Shown piece after piece: positions 8,855-17,559 of a stretch of 64,000 bases of DNA. Both the position numbers and the translations under genes were made by a program. The stretch is from Streptomyces sp. Je 1-332 (GTDB lineage Bacteria > Actinomycetota > Actinomycetes > Streptomycetales > Streptomycetaceae), in the NCBI RefSeq assembly GCF_040730185.1, contig NZ_CP160402.1, forward strand, positions 3,906,001-3,970,000, in the 5' to 3' direction. Position 1 is the first letter of the stretch. Every line of letters starts with the position of its first letter. The notes under the pieces are model-generated. The model saw nothing but the letters and a program-made list of their open reading frames with translations. It did no database searches and was not told the DNA's origin.

Positions 8855-10174
8855 ATGAAACCGTCCCCGCGCCTCTGCCTCATACCGGCCGCCGTGGCCG
8901 CCGTCCTGACCGCTGCCGCCGCCGCGCCCGCGCCCGCCGCCGACGAGCCGGAGCGGCGCGTACAGGTCGCCATGGTCAACTTCACGGACAGCCGGATCCC
9001 GGACGCGGGCAAGCTTCAGACCGCCCTGAAGGACAACTACTTCGGCTCCGAAGGCTCCCTCACCTCGTACTACAACGAGGTCACCGGCGGCGCGACCACC
9101 TTCAAGGCAGCCGAGGGCGACGGTGTCAGCGGGCCCGTCGACATCGACCTCGCGGCCACCGGCTGCGACACCGGCAAGATCAACGACCTGACGCGGAAGG
9201 CGCTCGCCGCGAAGGGCGTACCCGAGGAGAGCTACGACCACCTGTCCCTCGTCTTCCCCTCCGAGAAGGCGGGCTGCGACTGGCTCGCCCTCGGAACCGT
9301 CGGCGGTGGCACCACCTGGATGCCGATCGGCGCCGACGGCAAGATGTCGATGACGGCCCTGGTGCACGAGTTCGGCCACAACTTCGGCTACAGCCACCAC
9401 ATGCGCCTGCGCTGCCCCGACGGCGACCTCGGCGCGGGCTGCGAGGAGGACGGCACCAGTCACAAGACCCCGATGGGCGGCGGCGGTTGGGAGGCCGGGC
9501 TCACCTCGCCCGAGCTCCTGCACAACAAGTGGCTGACGGGCGGGGAGCTCGCGAAGGTCGGCAAGTCCGGCACGTACGACCTGCGACCGCTGTACGGGAG
9601 CGGCGGCGGGGTACGCGCGCTCGACATTCCGCTGGGCGACGACCGCCTGGTCGTGGAGCTGCGGCACGAGTCCGGCACCGTCGACGGCGGGCTCCAGGGA
9701 GTGCACGCCTACCGGGTGCCCGACGGGGACTACACGAAGTCGGCGCTCATCGACCCGACCCCGGACGCCGACCAGGGCACCGGCGACGACGCCCCGGCCG
9801 ACGCGGACGCGCTCAAGGCGGGCGCGAAGCTGACGGACGAGGCCAGGAAGGTCGAGGTCGAGGTCGTGCAGGCGGGGGCCGACACGGCGACTGTCCGGGT
9901 GAGCCTGGACGGGGTCGCGGCGCCCGCGAAAGCCGCCGAGCCCGTGCGGGAACAGCCCGTACAGGAACGGCCCGCGGCCGCCCCCAACGACGCGCGCCCC
10001 GAAGGCGACTCCACCGAACTCGCCGAGACCGGTGGCGACTCGGACACCACGCTCGCCTACTCGATCGGCGGCGGCCTGATGCTCGCCTTCGGCGGCGCGT
10101 TCCTGCTGAAGTCCCGCACCCGCCGCGCCGGAGCTACCGCTCCTTCGTCTGCTTCAGGTCGGCATTCGCGCTGA
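8855..10174 (+). CDS. Secreted metzincin protease with LAETG sortase anchor
   Basis: 439 residues. A signal peptide (1 to about 29, ending APAAD) leads to a catalytic domain with the zinc motif HEFGHNFGYSH (His171, His175, His181), the extended metzincin form, of gametolysin/M11 or reprolysin type. A Pro/Ala-rich stalk follows, then LAETG (389-393), a hydrophobic helix (about 401-418) and a basic KSRTRR tail. That is a sorting signal of the class E sortases of Streptomyces, so the protease should end up attached to the cell wall. The last 41 bases overlap the convergent META lipoprotein gene. Substrate unknown. Confidence 0.85.
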   Translation: MKPSPRLCLIPAAVAAVLTAAAAAPAPAADEPERRVQVAMVNFTDSRIPDAGKLQTALKDNYFGSEGSLTSYYNEVTGGATTFKAAEGDGVSGPVDIDLAATGCDTGKINDLTRKALAAKGVPEESYDHLSLVFPSEKAGCDWLALGTVGGGTTWMPIGADGKMSMTALVHEFGHNFGYSHHMRLRCPDGDLGAGCEEDGTSHKTPMGGGGWEAGLTSPELLHNKWLTGGELAKVGKSGTYDLRPLYGSGGGVRALDIPLGDDRLVVELRHESGTVDGGLQGVHAYRVPDGDYTKSALIDPTPDADQGTGDDAPADADALKAGAKLTDEARKVEVEVVQAGADTATVRVSLDGVAAPAKAAEPVREQPVQERPAAAPNDARPEGDSTELAETGGDSDTTLAYSIGGGLMLAFGGAFLLKSRTRRAGATAPSSASGRHSR

Positions 10175-10943
10175 CGACCGTGCCGTCGTCGGTGGTGAGC
10201 GAGAGCCCCTGGTGGGTGAGCTTGTAGGTCACCTTGCCGTCGAAGAGCTTCAGGAGCTTCTTCTCGGTCTCCGCCGCGGCTCCCTCGCACATCATCCGGG
10301 TGGTCCGCGGAGCACCCAGGGTGATGCTGTCGCCGCTGACCTCGGCCTTGGCCGAGACGTTGTTGCAGCCGAGCTTGCCGCGGACCATGCCGTCCTTGCC
10401 GAAGGTCAGATGGGCCTTGCCTGCCACCTCCTTCGGCAGGGACGCCGTGGTCCTGCCGTCGCCGACGGCGTTCACGTCCCACTTGGTGCCGGTGAGCGGG
10501 AGGTCCGGCTCCGAGGTGAGGGCCACGCGGTCTCCCTTGTCGGTGGTGAGCGTCATCCTGTCGCCGTCCACCGCGGCCTTCAGCTCGCCGTTGCCGAGGG
10601 CGCGCTTGAAGGCGTTCTCGAAGTCCTGCTTCTCGCAGGCCCGCTTGGTGGAGATGGCGTTGGCGAAGTCGACGGTGTCGCCGTCGGCCGACACGTCCGC
10701 GGTGAAGCCGTTGCAGCCGTAGTTGCCCTCGGCCTTGCCCTTGCCGATCTTGACGTAGGCATCGCCCGGGGCCTGCTGCTTCTTGCCGTTCACCGTGACG
10801 CTCTCGACGCTCCAGTGGACGCCGGTGAGCCGCGGTTGAGACCCGACGGACCCGCTGCCTGAGCCGGTCTCGGTGCCGCACGCGGTGAGCATGCCCGCGG
10901 CGGCCAGGGCCATGACGGTCGGAGTCAGTCGTTGCGTCTGCAT
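10134..10943 (-). CDS. Lipoprotein with two META domains
   Basis: 269 residues. A lipobox MLTAC at the end of the signal peptide makes it a membrane-anchored lipoprotein facing outwards. The mature protein has two META (HslJ-like) domains: one from about residue 38 (GVHWSVESV, with the paired YGCNGF and RACEKQ cysteine segments) and one from about 155 (GTKWDVNAV, with LGCNNV and RMMCEG). The two cysteines of each half probably form a disulfide. HslJ-type domains are linked to envelope and heat-shock functions but no activity is known. ATG at 10943 preferred over TTG at 10961. Its 3' end overlaps the metzincin gene. Confidence 0.85.
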   Translation of the reverse strand: MQTQRLTPTVMALAAAGMLTACGTETGSGSGSVGSQPRLTGVHWSVESVTVNGKKQQAPGDAYVKIGKGKAEGNYGCNGFTADVSADGDTVDFANAISTKRACEKQDFENAFKRALGNGELKAAVDGDRMTLTTDKGDRVALTSEPDLPLTGTKWDVNAVGDGRTTASLPKEVAGKAHLTFGKDGMVRGKLGCNNVSAKAEVSGDSITLGAPRTTRMMCEGAAAETEKKLLKLFDGKVTYKLTHQGLSLTTDDGTVVSANADLKQTKER

Positions 10944-11038
10944 GCCGCTGTGACGGGACAAGTGGGGGTTCTGGTTCCCCTCGGCACCCGAACGTCCCCC
11001 TCGGCACCCGAACGGCGGATCAACTCATGACCGGCGGA

Positions 11039-11833
11039 TCAGCTCATGACCGGCAGCAGCTCCGAGAGGTCGGCCCGCTCCCCGCTCGCCCCGACCTTCG
11101 CCGCGTCGAGGGCCGTCTTCCAGTCCGTGCGCCCGGTCGCGAGGCGGATCCAGGTGAGCGGGTCGGTCTCGACGACGTTCGGCGGGGTGCCGCGGGTGTG
11201 CCGAGGGCCTGCCACGCACTGGACCACGGCGAACGGCGGAATCCTGACCTCGACGGCGCCGCCGGGGGCCTCCACCGCGAGAGCGTCGGCGAGCAGCCGG
11301 GTGCAGGCGGCCAGGGCCTGGCGGTCGTACGGGACGTCGAGGCCCGGCACGGCGTCGTTCAGGTCGTCGGTATGGACGATGAGTTCGACGGTACGGGTGA
11401 CCAGGAAGTCGTCGAGGCTCATCGCCCCGAACCGGGTCGGCATGAGCCGCCCCGCCGTGACATCGGGCAGCGCGTCCTCGAAGCCGGTGAGCGTACGCGC
11501 GTACAGCTCGCCCAGGTCCTCCTGCGCGGCGAGGGCCCGCGAGGCCTCGTCGACCTGCGTCGCGGCCGACGCGGTGCCGAACGCCCAGTCGAGCAGGGCC
11601 ACTTCACGGGCCGGGGGCTCCGGCATGGCGAGGAAGCGGGTGGCGCCGCCGAGCGCCGTCGTGAGGTGCGCGACCAGCTCGCGGACGGTCCAGCTGCCGA
11701 GCCTGGTCGGCAGGGCCAGCTGCTCGGGCTCCAGGGCGACGACCGCTTCCCGTACGTTCCCGAACTGGGCGAGCACGGCGGTGCGGATCTTGACGGGGTC
11801 GTAGGTGCGCGTGCGCTTCTTGGCCGGTGGCAT
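11039..11833 (-). CDS. Maleylpyruvate isomerase / DinB-like protein with sterol-carrier-like tail
   Basis: 264 residues. The first 150 or so residues have the mycothiol-dependent maleylpyruvate isomerase (DinB-superfamily) pattern, with LGSWTVRELVAHLTTALGGA as the helix carrying the family histidine and VTRTVELIVHTDDL supplying the second metal-site histidine. The C-terminal third resembles the SCP2-like domain often found with it. Such enzymes use mycothiol, the actinobacterial thiol, but the substrate is unknown. It lies 9 bases after the TetR gene in the same direction, so it is probably the last gene of the ArsR-M23-TetR cluster. Confidence 0.8.
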   Translation of the reverse strand: MPPAKKRTRTYDPVKIRTAVLAQFGNVREAVVALEPEQLALPTRLGSWTVRELVAHLTTALGGATRFLAMPEPPAREVALLDWAFGTASAATQVDEASRALAAQEDLGELYARTLTGFEDALPDVTAGRLMPTRFGAMSLDDFLVTRTVELIVHTDDLNDAVPGLDVPYDRQALAACTRLLADALAVEAPGGAVEVRIPPFAVVQCVAGPRHTRGTPPNVVETDPLTWIRLATGRTDWKTALDAAKVGASGERADLSELLPVMS

Positions 11834-11842
11834 GGGCCGAGC

Positions 11843-12505
11843 CTAATTCTTCCCGGGATACCCCTGGAGATTCTTCTCGGGATACCCCTGGAGACCCGTT
11901 TCCACCTGGCCGAAGACGCGCTCGGCGGACGCGGCGCAGTCTTCGGCGATCTCGTCGAGCGGGTCACCGACGAGGGTCCGCCGGTGGTTCTCCACGATGA
12001 GCGCGTTACGGGCGCCGATCAGCTGGGCGGCGGCGACGCGGGCGAGGAGCGCGTCGTCCGTCTCCTCGGCGAGCGCGTCCGCGAGCAGCTGGATGCTGCG
12101 CATGTGGAAGCTGACCACGCGGAGCGTGAGGGTCGGCGTCTCGCTGATGAGCTGGCGCAGCCTGAGGGCGCGCGGGTCGCCGCTGAGGCCGATCGACGGG
12201 TCGCGCCCGGCGATCTGCTCCAGGAACTGGCCGCGCATCGCGACGACCGCGGACTCGCCGGGCTGCCGTTCGCGCACCGCGCGGGCCGGATCACCGACGT
12301 GCTCCTCCATCGGGCCGACGATCGCGCCTTCTTTGGTGCCGAAGTAGTTGAAGACGGTCATCTTCGACACCTCGGCGGCCTCGGCGATCTCCGCCACGGA
12401 GACGTGGTCGAAGCCCCGCTCGGAGCAGAGGTCCACGGCCGCCTGCCAGATGCGCGACGCGGTCTGCTTCTTCTTGCGCGCGCGCAGCCCCAGCTCCTCA
12501 GTCAT
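11843..12505 (-). CDS. TetR-family transcriptional regulator
   Basis: 220 residues from the ATG at 12505. The N-terminal TetR helix-turn-helix is clear (AAVDLCSERGFDHVSVAEIA, then VSKMTVFNYFGTKE, residues about 23-57). The C-terminal ligand domain is not assignable. The start gives a 5-base gap to the M23 gene stop upstream, so the two are translationally close. An oddity is the tail: a 24-base tandem duplication (11847-11894) doubles the last residues, so the protein ends with two copies of LQGYPxKN. Likely regulates the adjacent enzyme gene. Confidence 0.88.
   Translation of the reverse strand: MTEELGLRARKKKQTASRIWQAAVDLCSERGFDHVSVAEIAEAAEVSKMTVFNYFGTKEGAIVGPMEEHVGDPARAVRERQPGESAVVAMRGQFLEQIAGRDPSIGLSGDPRALRLRQLISETPTLTLRVVSFHMRSIQLLADALAEETDDALLARVAAAQLIGARNALIVENHRRTLVGDPLDEIAEDCAASAERVFGQVETGLQGYPEKNLQGYPGKN
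11847..11894. repeat. 24-bp tandem duplication inside the TetR gene end
   Basis: Two adjacent 24-base copies (11847-11870 and 11871-11894) differing at one base. In frame, it adds eight residues to the TetR C-terminus. Confidence 0.85.
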
Positions 12506-12510
12506 GCAGG

Positions 12511-13350
12511 TCACGGTACCGGGGCGGCCTCTTCCCGCACCGTGAACGTCTCGCCGTTCGCGGGCACCCCGATCCCCCGCCAGCGGAACGGCACGCCCCG
12601 CGCGGTGTCCAGATCAGGGCCGTCCATCAGCTGGAAGTGCACATGCGGTTCGGTGGAGTTCCCGGAGTTCCCACAGCGGGCCATGACCTGCCCGGCCCGC
12701 ACCTTGTCCCCGGTGCGGACGGCGAGCGATCCCTGCTGGACGTGCGCGTACACGGCGTACGTGCCTTCACCGAGGTCGAGCGTGATGTGGTTGCCGACTA
12801 CGCGGCGGGCGCCGCCGAGGGTCCTGCCCAAGCCCTCGGCCACGACCAAGTAGACATACGCGAGCAGGGAGTTGCGGCTGAGGTGGTCGCGCTGAGCGTC
12901 CTCCGCGTGGACGACGGTCGCGTCGGCGACCGCGAGGAGCGGCGCCCCGAACGCGGGGAAGGCCTTGTTGCCCCGCGCGATGGGCCAGAGCCAGGCGAAG
13001 GCGGGGCGGGCCCCGTCCTGCGGCTCGGCCACGATGTCGATGGCGTAGGTCTGCCCGAGGCCGTGGGTGCCGTGGCTCGGCACCTTGTCCGCGGGGCTGT
13101 TCACCGCGGACCAGCGGCCGGTGACGGGCGGGGCGATCTCCAGGGGGGCCGGGGGCTCCCTCCGGCTCCTGTCACGGCGGGCGGCCTGGCCGAGCACGAT
13201 GCTGAGGGCGACGAAGCCACCGACCGGGACGAGGCCCAGCCAGGACGGGTAGGGCCGGTCCACGAAGAACCCGGTGATCACGTGGACGAGGACGATGAGC
13301 AACAGCAGCCGCTGAAGCAGCACCGCGAACTTGCGCTGACGTACAGACAT
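12511..13350 (-). CDS. Membrane-anchored M23 peptidase
   Basis: 279 residues. Two hydrophobic segments near the N-terminus (about 8-29 and 37-55) anchor it; the rest is an M23 (lysostaphin/LytM-type) endopeptidase domain. Visible zinc-site elements are HGLGQTYAID (first His and Asp), YAHV and the closing HVHF motif, so all ligands seem present and it may be active on peptidoglycan cross-bridges. ATG at 13350 chosen because the upstream in-frame part (to 13503) is largely the tandem repeat TGKSS and not protein-like, and GGGGGAA precedes this ATG. Follows the ArsR gene with an 82-base gap and precedes TetR by 5 bases. Confidence 0.85.
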   Translation of the reverse strand: MSVRQRKFAVLLQRLLLLIVLVHVITGFFVDRPYPSWLGLVPVGGFVALSIVLGQAARRDRSRREPPAPLEIAPPVTGRWSAVNSPADKVPSHGTHGLGQTYAIDIVAEPQDGARPAFAWLWPIARGNKAFPAFGAPLLAVADATVVHAEDAQRDHLSRNSLLAYVYLVVAEGLGRTLGGARRVVGNHITLDLGEGTYAVYAHVQQGSLAVRTGDKVRAGQVMARCGNSGNSTEPHVHFQLMDGPDLDTARGVPFRWRGIGVPANGETFTVREEAAPVP

Positions 13351-13362
13351 GATCGTTCCCCC

Positions 13363-13422
13363 AGTGGTTGATTTCCCGGTGCTTGATTTCCCGGTGCTTG
13401 ATTTCCCGGTGCTTGATTTCCC
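13363..13422. repeat. Four 15-bp tandem repeats between ArsR and M23 genes
   Basis: Units 13363-13377, 13378-13392, 13393-13407 and 13408-13422, core GGTGCTTGATTTCCC; the first is slightly diverged. They lie wholly in the spacer and keep an open frame on the minus strand. Confidence 0.9.
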
Positions 13423-13432
13423 AGTGGCCGGT

Positions 13433-13933
13433 TCAGGGCCGCGAGGCGGACAGCACCACGAGCAGCGGGACCACGCGCCCCGCGGGCACTTCGTGACGGC
13501 CACGCCCCGTCGTGTGCAGCCAGCCCGCGCCGGTCAGTTGGCGCAGGTGGTGGTAGATCTGGCCGGTGGTGCCGATGTCGTCGAGCGCGGCCAGTTCGGC
13601 GGCGGTGCGGCGGCCGCCGAGGATCTCCCGCAGCAGCCGGAGCCGGACGGGGCTCCCGAGCGCGGCGAAGGACTCGGCGGCCTCGGACCAGTCGTCGCCG
13701 AGCAGCTGCTCGGTGGTGTGGCCGTACTGCCACTCGTACCGCTCGCCCGTCGGCACCCGCACCGCTCCGGTGAACACGACGGCGCCGTCCGGGAGTTGGG
13801 CTTCGGGCAGTCGCGCCTTCAGCGCCTCCAGGGCCCAGAAGTCACCTCCGTCGACCGCGGGCGCGGGGCTCCCCGCGCTCTCCAGTACGTCCATCCGCCG
13901 CTCGAGCTCGGCGACGCGCTCTTCCAGCTCCAT
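13433..13933 (-). CDS. ArsR-family transcriptional regulator
   Basis: 166 residues. An N-terminal heptad-like segment (MELEERVAELERRMDVLES) is probably a coiled coil; the winged helix-turn-helix lies at about residues 88-145 (ALGSPVRLRLLREILGG, then GTTGQIYHHLRQL). No cysteine metal site of classical ArsR type is seen, so the signal is likely not a metal. The gene is the first of a minus-strand cluster with the M23 peptidase, TetR and mycothiol-type enzyme. A perfect palindrome of ATTACGTAAT type begins 9 bases upstream of the start and is the natural candidate for its own operator. Confidence 0.88.
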   Translation of the reverse strand: MELEERVAELERRMDVLESAGSPAPAVDGGDFWALEALKARLPEAQLPDGAVVFTGAVRVPTGERYEWQYGHTTEQLLGDDWSEAAESFAALGSPVRLRLLREILGGRRTAAELAALDDIGTTGQIYHHLRQLTGAGWLHTTGRGRHEVPAGRVVPLLVVLSASRP

Positions 13934-13942
13934 GGGAACATC

Positions 13943-13960
13943 ATTACGTAATTACGTAAT
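13943..13960. promoter_or_regulatory. Perfect 18-bp operator palindrome before the ArsR gene
   Basis: ATTACGTAATTACGTAAT reads the same on both strands and is strikingly AT-rich for this genome. Position 9 bases upstream of the ArsR ATG fits autoregulation by the encoded protein. Confidence 0.75.
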
Positions 13961-13991
13961 ATCTGCAAGAGGTGAGCGCGGACACGACGAA

Positions 13992-14025
13992 GCCCCCGCC
14001 CGGATCAACGGATCCGAACGGGGGC
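13992..14025 (-). terminator. Terminator of the purSQL operon
   Basis: Hairpin of GCCCCCG plus CGGATC pairing with GATCCG plus CGGGGGC, with one internal 2-nt mismatch. It begins 15 bases past the purL stop. No long U-run. Confidence 0.65.
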
Positions 14026-14040
14026 GGCGGCAGGAGAATC

Positions 14041-16290
14041 TCAGGCGAAGAGCCCCGGAAGGGTCCCCTCGTGCGCCTCGCGGATCTCGGTCAGCGGAAG
14101 CGTGAACTCGCCCTGGAGTTCCACCGCGTCGCCGTCGACCACACCGATGCGTGTCGCGGGCAGGCCCCGCGCCCCGCACATGTCGGTGAAGCGCAGCTCC
14201 TCGGAGCGGGGGACGGAGACGACCGCCCGCCCCGCCGACTCGCTGAACAGCAGGGTGAACGCGTCCAGGCCGTCCGGGACGATCAGGCGCGCGCCCTTCC
14301 CGCCACGGAGGCAGGACTCGGCGACGGCCTGCGCGAGGCCACCGTCGGAGAGGTCGTGCGCGGCGTCGATCATGCCGTCGCGCGAGCCCGAGATGAGGAT
14401 GTCGGCCAGCAGCCGCTCGCGCTCCAGGTCGACCTTCGGGGGAAGCCCGCCGAGGTGGTCGTGAACGACCTGCGACCAGGCCGAGCCGCCGAACTCCTCG
14501 GTGGTGTCACCGAGCAGGTAGAGCAGCTGGCCCTCTTCGGCGAACGCGATCGGCGTGCGGCGCGCCACGTCGTCGATCACTCCGAGGACGGAGACGACGG
14601 GCGTCGGGTGGATCGCCGCCTCACCGGTCTGGTTGTAGAGCGAGACGTTGCCGCCGGTCACCGGGGTGCCCAGGATCTGGCAGGCGTCGGCGAGACCACG
14701 GGTGGTCTCGGCGAACTGCCACATGACGTCCGGGTCCTCGGGCGAACCGAAGTTCAGGCAGTCCGAGACGGCGAGCGGCTTGGCGCCGGTCGCGGCGACG
14801 TTGCGGTACGCCTCCGACAGGGCGAGCTGCGCGCCGGCGTACGGGTCGAGCTTCGAGTAGCGGCCGTTGCCGTCGTTGGCGAGGGCGACACCGAGGCCGG
14901 ACTCCTCGTCGATGCGGACCATGCCGGAGTCCTCGGGCTGCGCGAGCACCGTGTTGCCCTGCACGAAACGGTCGTACTGATCCGTCACCCACGCCTTGGA
15001 CGCCTGGTTCGGCGACGCGACGACCGCGAGGACCTGCTCGCGCAGTTCCTTCGAACTCGCCGGGCGGGCGAGCTTGTTGGCGTCGTCGGCCTGGAGGGCG
15101 TCCTGCCACTTCGGCCGTGCGTAGGGGCGCTCGTAGACCGGGCCGTCGTGGGCGACGGTGCGCGGGTCGAGGTCGACGATCTTCTCGCCGTGCCAGAAGA
15201 TCTCCAGGCGGTCGCCGTCCGTCACTTCACCGACGACGGTGGCGATGACGTCCCACTTCTCGCAGATCGCGAGGAAGCGCTCGACCTTCTCGGGCTCGAC
15301 GACCGCGCACATGCGCTCCTGCGACTCACTCATGAGGATCTCCTCGGGAGTGAGCGTGGAGTCGCGCAGGGGTACGTCGTCGAGCTCGACGCGCATGCCG
15401 CCGGAGCCGTTGGACGCCAACTCCGAGGTCGCGCAGGAGAGTCCGGCGGCGCCCAGGTCCTGGATGCCGACGACGAGCTTCTCGGCGAAGGCCTCCAGGG
15501 TGCACTCGATGAGGAGCTTCTCCTGGAAGGGGTCACCGACCTGCACGGCGGGACGCTTCGACGGCTTCGTGTCGTCGAAGGTCTCGGAGGCCAGGATCGA
15601 GGCACCGCCAATGCCGTCGCCGCCGGTGCGGGCCCCGTAGAGGATGACCTTGTTGCCGGGGCCGGAGGCCTTCGCGAGGTGGATGTCCTCGTGCCGCATG
15701 ACGCCGATGGCACCGGCGTTGACCAGCGGGTTGCCCTGGTAGCAGGCGTCGAAGACCAGCTCGCCGCCGATGTTCGGCAGGCCCAGGCAGTTGCCGTAGC
15801 CGCCGATGCCCGCGACGACACCCGGCAGGACACGCTTCGTGTCGGGGTGGTCGGCGGCGCCCATCCGCAGCGGGTCCACGACCGCGACCGGGCGCGCGCC
15901 CATCGCGATGATGTCGCGGACGATGCCGCCGACACCGGTGGCCGCGCCCTGGTAGGGCTCGACGTACGAGGGGTGGTTGTGCGACTCGACCTTGAAGGTG
16001 ACCGCGTAGCCGTTGCCGACGTCGACGACACCGGCGTTCTCGCCGATGCCGACGAGCATCGCGTCGTTCTCCGGGGCCTTCTCGCCGAACTGGCGCAGGT
16101 GGACCTTGCTGCTCTTGTACGAGCAGTGCTCGGACCACATGACGGAGTACATGGCGAGCTCGGCGCCGGTGGGACGGCGGCCCAGGATCTCGCGTACGCG
16201 CGCGTGCTCGTCTTCCTTCAGGCCCAGTTCGGCCCAGGGCAGCTTGACGTCGGGAGTCTCGGCTGCGTGCTTGACGGTGTCCAGAGTCAT
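14041..16290 (-). CDS. purL: Phosphoribosylformylglycinamidine synthase, large subunit
   Basis: 749 residues, normal for the small-type PurL that works with separate PurQ and PurS. Uses ATP and ammonia from PurQ to turn FGAR into FGAM. Typical motifs are [16 protein letters not shown] near the N-terminus, [23 protein letters not shown]'s catalytic His (around residue 105), two PurM-like repeats including ISVAR-type [13 protein letters not shown] and the second [12 protein letters not shown] segment. Its start overlaps the purQ stop by 4 bases, so the pair is translationally coupled. Third gene of purS-purQ-purL. Confidence 0.97.
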   Translation of the reverse strand: MTLDTVKHAAETPDVKLPWAELGLKEDEHARVREILGRRPTGAELAMYSVMWSEHCSYKSSKVHLRQFGEKAPENDAMLVGIGENAGVVDVGNGYAVTFKVESHNHPSYVEPYQGAATGVGGIVRDIIAMGARPVAVVDPLRMGAADHPDTKRVLPGVVAGIGGYGNCLGLPNIGGELVFDACYQGNPLVNAGAIGVMRHEDIHLAKASGPGNKVILYGARTGGDGIGGASILASETFDDTKPSKRPAVQVGDPFQEKLLIECTLEAFAEKLVVGIQDLGAAGLSCATSELASNGSGGMRVELDDVPLRDSTLTPEEILMSESQERMCAVVEPEKVERFLAICEKWDVIATVVGEVTDGDRLEIFWHGEKIVDLDPRTVAHDGPVYERPYARPKWQDALQADDANKLARPASSKELREQVLAVVASPNQASKAWVTDQYDRFVQGNTVLAQPEDSGMVRIDEESGLGVALANDGNGRYSKLDPYAGAQLALSEAYRNVAATGAKPLAVSDCLNFGSPEDPDVMWQFAETTRGLADACQILGTPVTGGNVSLYNQTGEAAIHPTPVVSVLGVIDDVARRTPIAFAEEGQLLYLLGDTTEEFGGSAWSQVVHDHLGGLPPKVDLERERLLADILISGSRDGMIDAAHDLSDGGLAQAVAESCLRGGKGARLIVPDGLDAFTLLFSESAGRAVVSVPRSEELRFTDMCGARGLPATRIGVVDGDAVELQGEFTLPLTEIREAHEGTLPGLFA

Positions 16291-16967
16291 GCGTTGACCA
16301 GCTTCTTCAGGATCGAGGTGAAGAATCCGAGGCCGTCGGTGCGGCCGGTCCCGACCAGCGGCTCCACGGCGTGCTCGGGGTGCGGCATGAGGCCGACGAC
16401 GTTGCCCGCCTCGTTCGTGATGCCGGCGATGTCACGGAGCGAGCCGTTCGGATTGCCGTCGAGGTACCGGAAGGCGACGCGGCCCTCGGCCTCCAGCATG
16501 TCCAGGGTCCGCTCGTCGGCCGTGTACTGGCCGTCGATGTTCTTGAGCGGGATCCGGATCTCCTGGCCGGCCGTGTAGTCGGCGGTCCATGCGGTCCGGT
16601 CCGACTCCACGCGCAGCTTCTGCTCGCGGCAGATGAAGTGCAGGTGGTTGTTCCTCAGCATCGCGCCCGGCAGCAGGTGCGACTCGGTGAGCACCTGGAA
16701 GCCGTTGCAGATGCCGAGAACCGGCATCCCCGCCTTCGCCTGCGCGATGACCGACTCCATGACGGGCGAAAACCGTGAAATGGCCCCGGCCCGGAGATAG
16801 TCGCCGTACGAGAATCCGCCGGGGAGCACCACGGCGTCGACCTGCTTCAGGTCCTTGTCCCGGTGCCAGAGCGGCACTGCTTCGGCGCCGGCGACGCGGA
16901 CGGCGCGCTGGGTGTCGCGGTCGTCGAGCGTTCCGGGGAAAGTGACGACTCCGATTCGAGCAGTCAC
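16287..16967 (-). CDS. purQ: Phosphoribosylformylglycinamidine synthase, glutaminase subunit
   Basis: 226 residues. Class I glutamine amidotransferase that releases ammonia for PurL. The nucleophile cysteine is in [12 protein letters not shown] (about residue 87) and the catalytic His-Glu pair in MPHPEHAVE near residue 199; the N-terminus [16 protein letters not shown] and [14 protein letters not shown] are typical of PurQ. It overlaps purS by 4 bases and purL by 4 bases, making a tightly coupled three-gene operon. Confidence 0.97.
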   Translation of the reverse strand: MTARIGVVTFPGTLDDRDTQRAVRVAGAEAVPLWHRDKDLKQVDAVVLPGGFSYGDYLRAGAISRFSPVMESVIAQAKAGMPVLGICNGFQVLTESHLLPGAMLRNNHLHFICREQKLRVESDRTAWTADYTAGQEIRIPLKNIDGQYTADERTLDMLEAEGRVAFRYLDGNPNGSLRDIAGITNEAGNVVGLMPHPEHAVEPLVGTGRTDGLGFFTSILKKLVNA

Positions 16968-17221
16968 TTCTCTTCCTCCACCTTTACGAAGAAGTCCTCG
17001 ATCACGGTGTTGGCGAGGAAGGTTTCCGCCATCTCGTGGATACGGGCGAGGGCGGCGTCATCGACGGGCCCGTCCACCTCGAGTTCGAAGCGCTTTCCCT
17101 GACGTACGTCGGCGATCCCCTTGAATCCGAGCCGCGGCAGTGCACGCTGCACCGCCTGGCCCTGGGGGTCGAGGATCTCCGGCTTGAGCATGACGTCGAC
17201 TACGACGCGTGCCACTGGCAC
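16964..17221 (-). CDS. purS: Phosphoribosylformylglycinamidine synthase subunit PurS
   Basis: 85 residues. Small dimeric subunit that bridges PurL and PurQ and helps channel ammonia. Contains the family pattern [37 protein letters not shown] and a C-terminal [15 protein letters not shown]. First gene of the purSQL operon; promoter must lie in the 338-base region shared with the lsr2 paralogue. Confidence 0.96.
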   Translation of the reverse strand: MPVARVVVDVMLKPEILDPQGQAVQRALPRLGFKGIADVRQGKRFELEVDGPVDDAALARIHEMAETFLANTVIEDFFVKVEEEK

Positions 17222-17559
17222 TCCCGGTGTGTGGTGCTGGCTGAGCGGTCCCTTCAGACTACCCGTACAAAAATTCTACTCGCGTAGATTCGTAGAAACC
17301 TACGTGAGGACGGTCACGTTCCTGCTGCTACTCGCGTATCGAACAGGGCACCTTCGCGAAAAATCCCGGAAAAGATCACGCAGCGCCATTGCGTCCGGAC
17401 ACGCGGGCGGATTTAGTCGGGCTTCACAATGCAATGCCAGGCACTGTACAAAGGAAAAGGCATTAGCCGATCCTTTGCACATAACAGTGCCCATAACAGC
17501 CGGACAGTCGGCATCACCGCACGTCAACGCGGTAGAGCCGCACGAAGGGACCGATATTC
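17222..17559. promoter_or_regulatory. Divergent purS / lsr2-paralogue control region
   Basis: 338 bases, unusually AT-rich for this chromosome, with no gene. Two adjacent palindromes stand out: TCTAC-TCGC-GTAGA (17275-17288) and CGTAG-AAAC-CTACG (17291-17304), 54 and 70 bases upstream of purS. They share the half site CTAC/GTAG and look like a tandem operator. AT-richness would also suit binding by an Lsr2-type silencer, possibly its own product. Confidence 0.6.

Noticed and set aside
13350..13503. N-terminal extension of the M23 protein
   Set aside because: Comes from the TGKSS tandem repeats and lacks a ribosome-binding site; ATG 13350 has one.
13972..16578. 868-residue open frame on the plus strand
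   Set aside because: It lies wholly antisense to purL and purQ and owes its openness to their high-GC codons; its residues are Val/Arg/Asp-rich shadow sequence with no domain.
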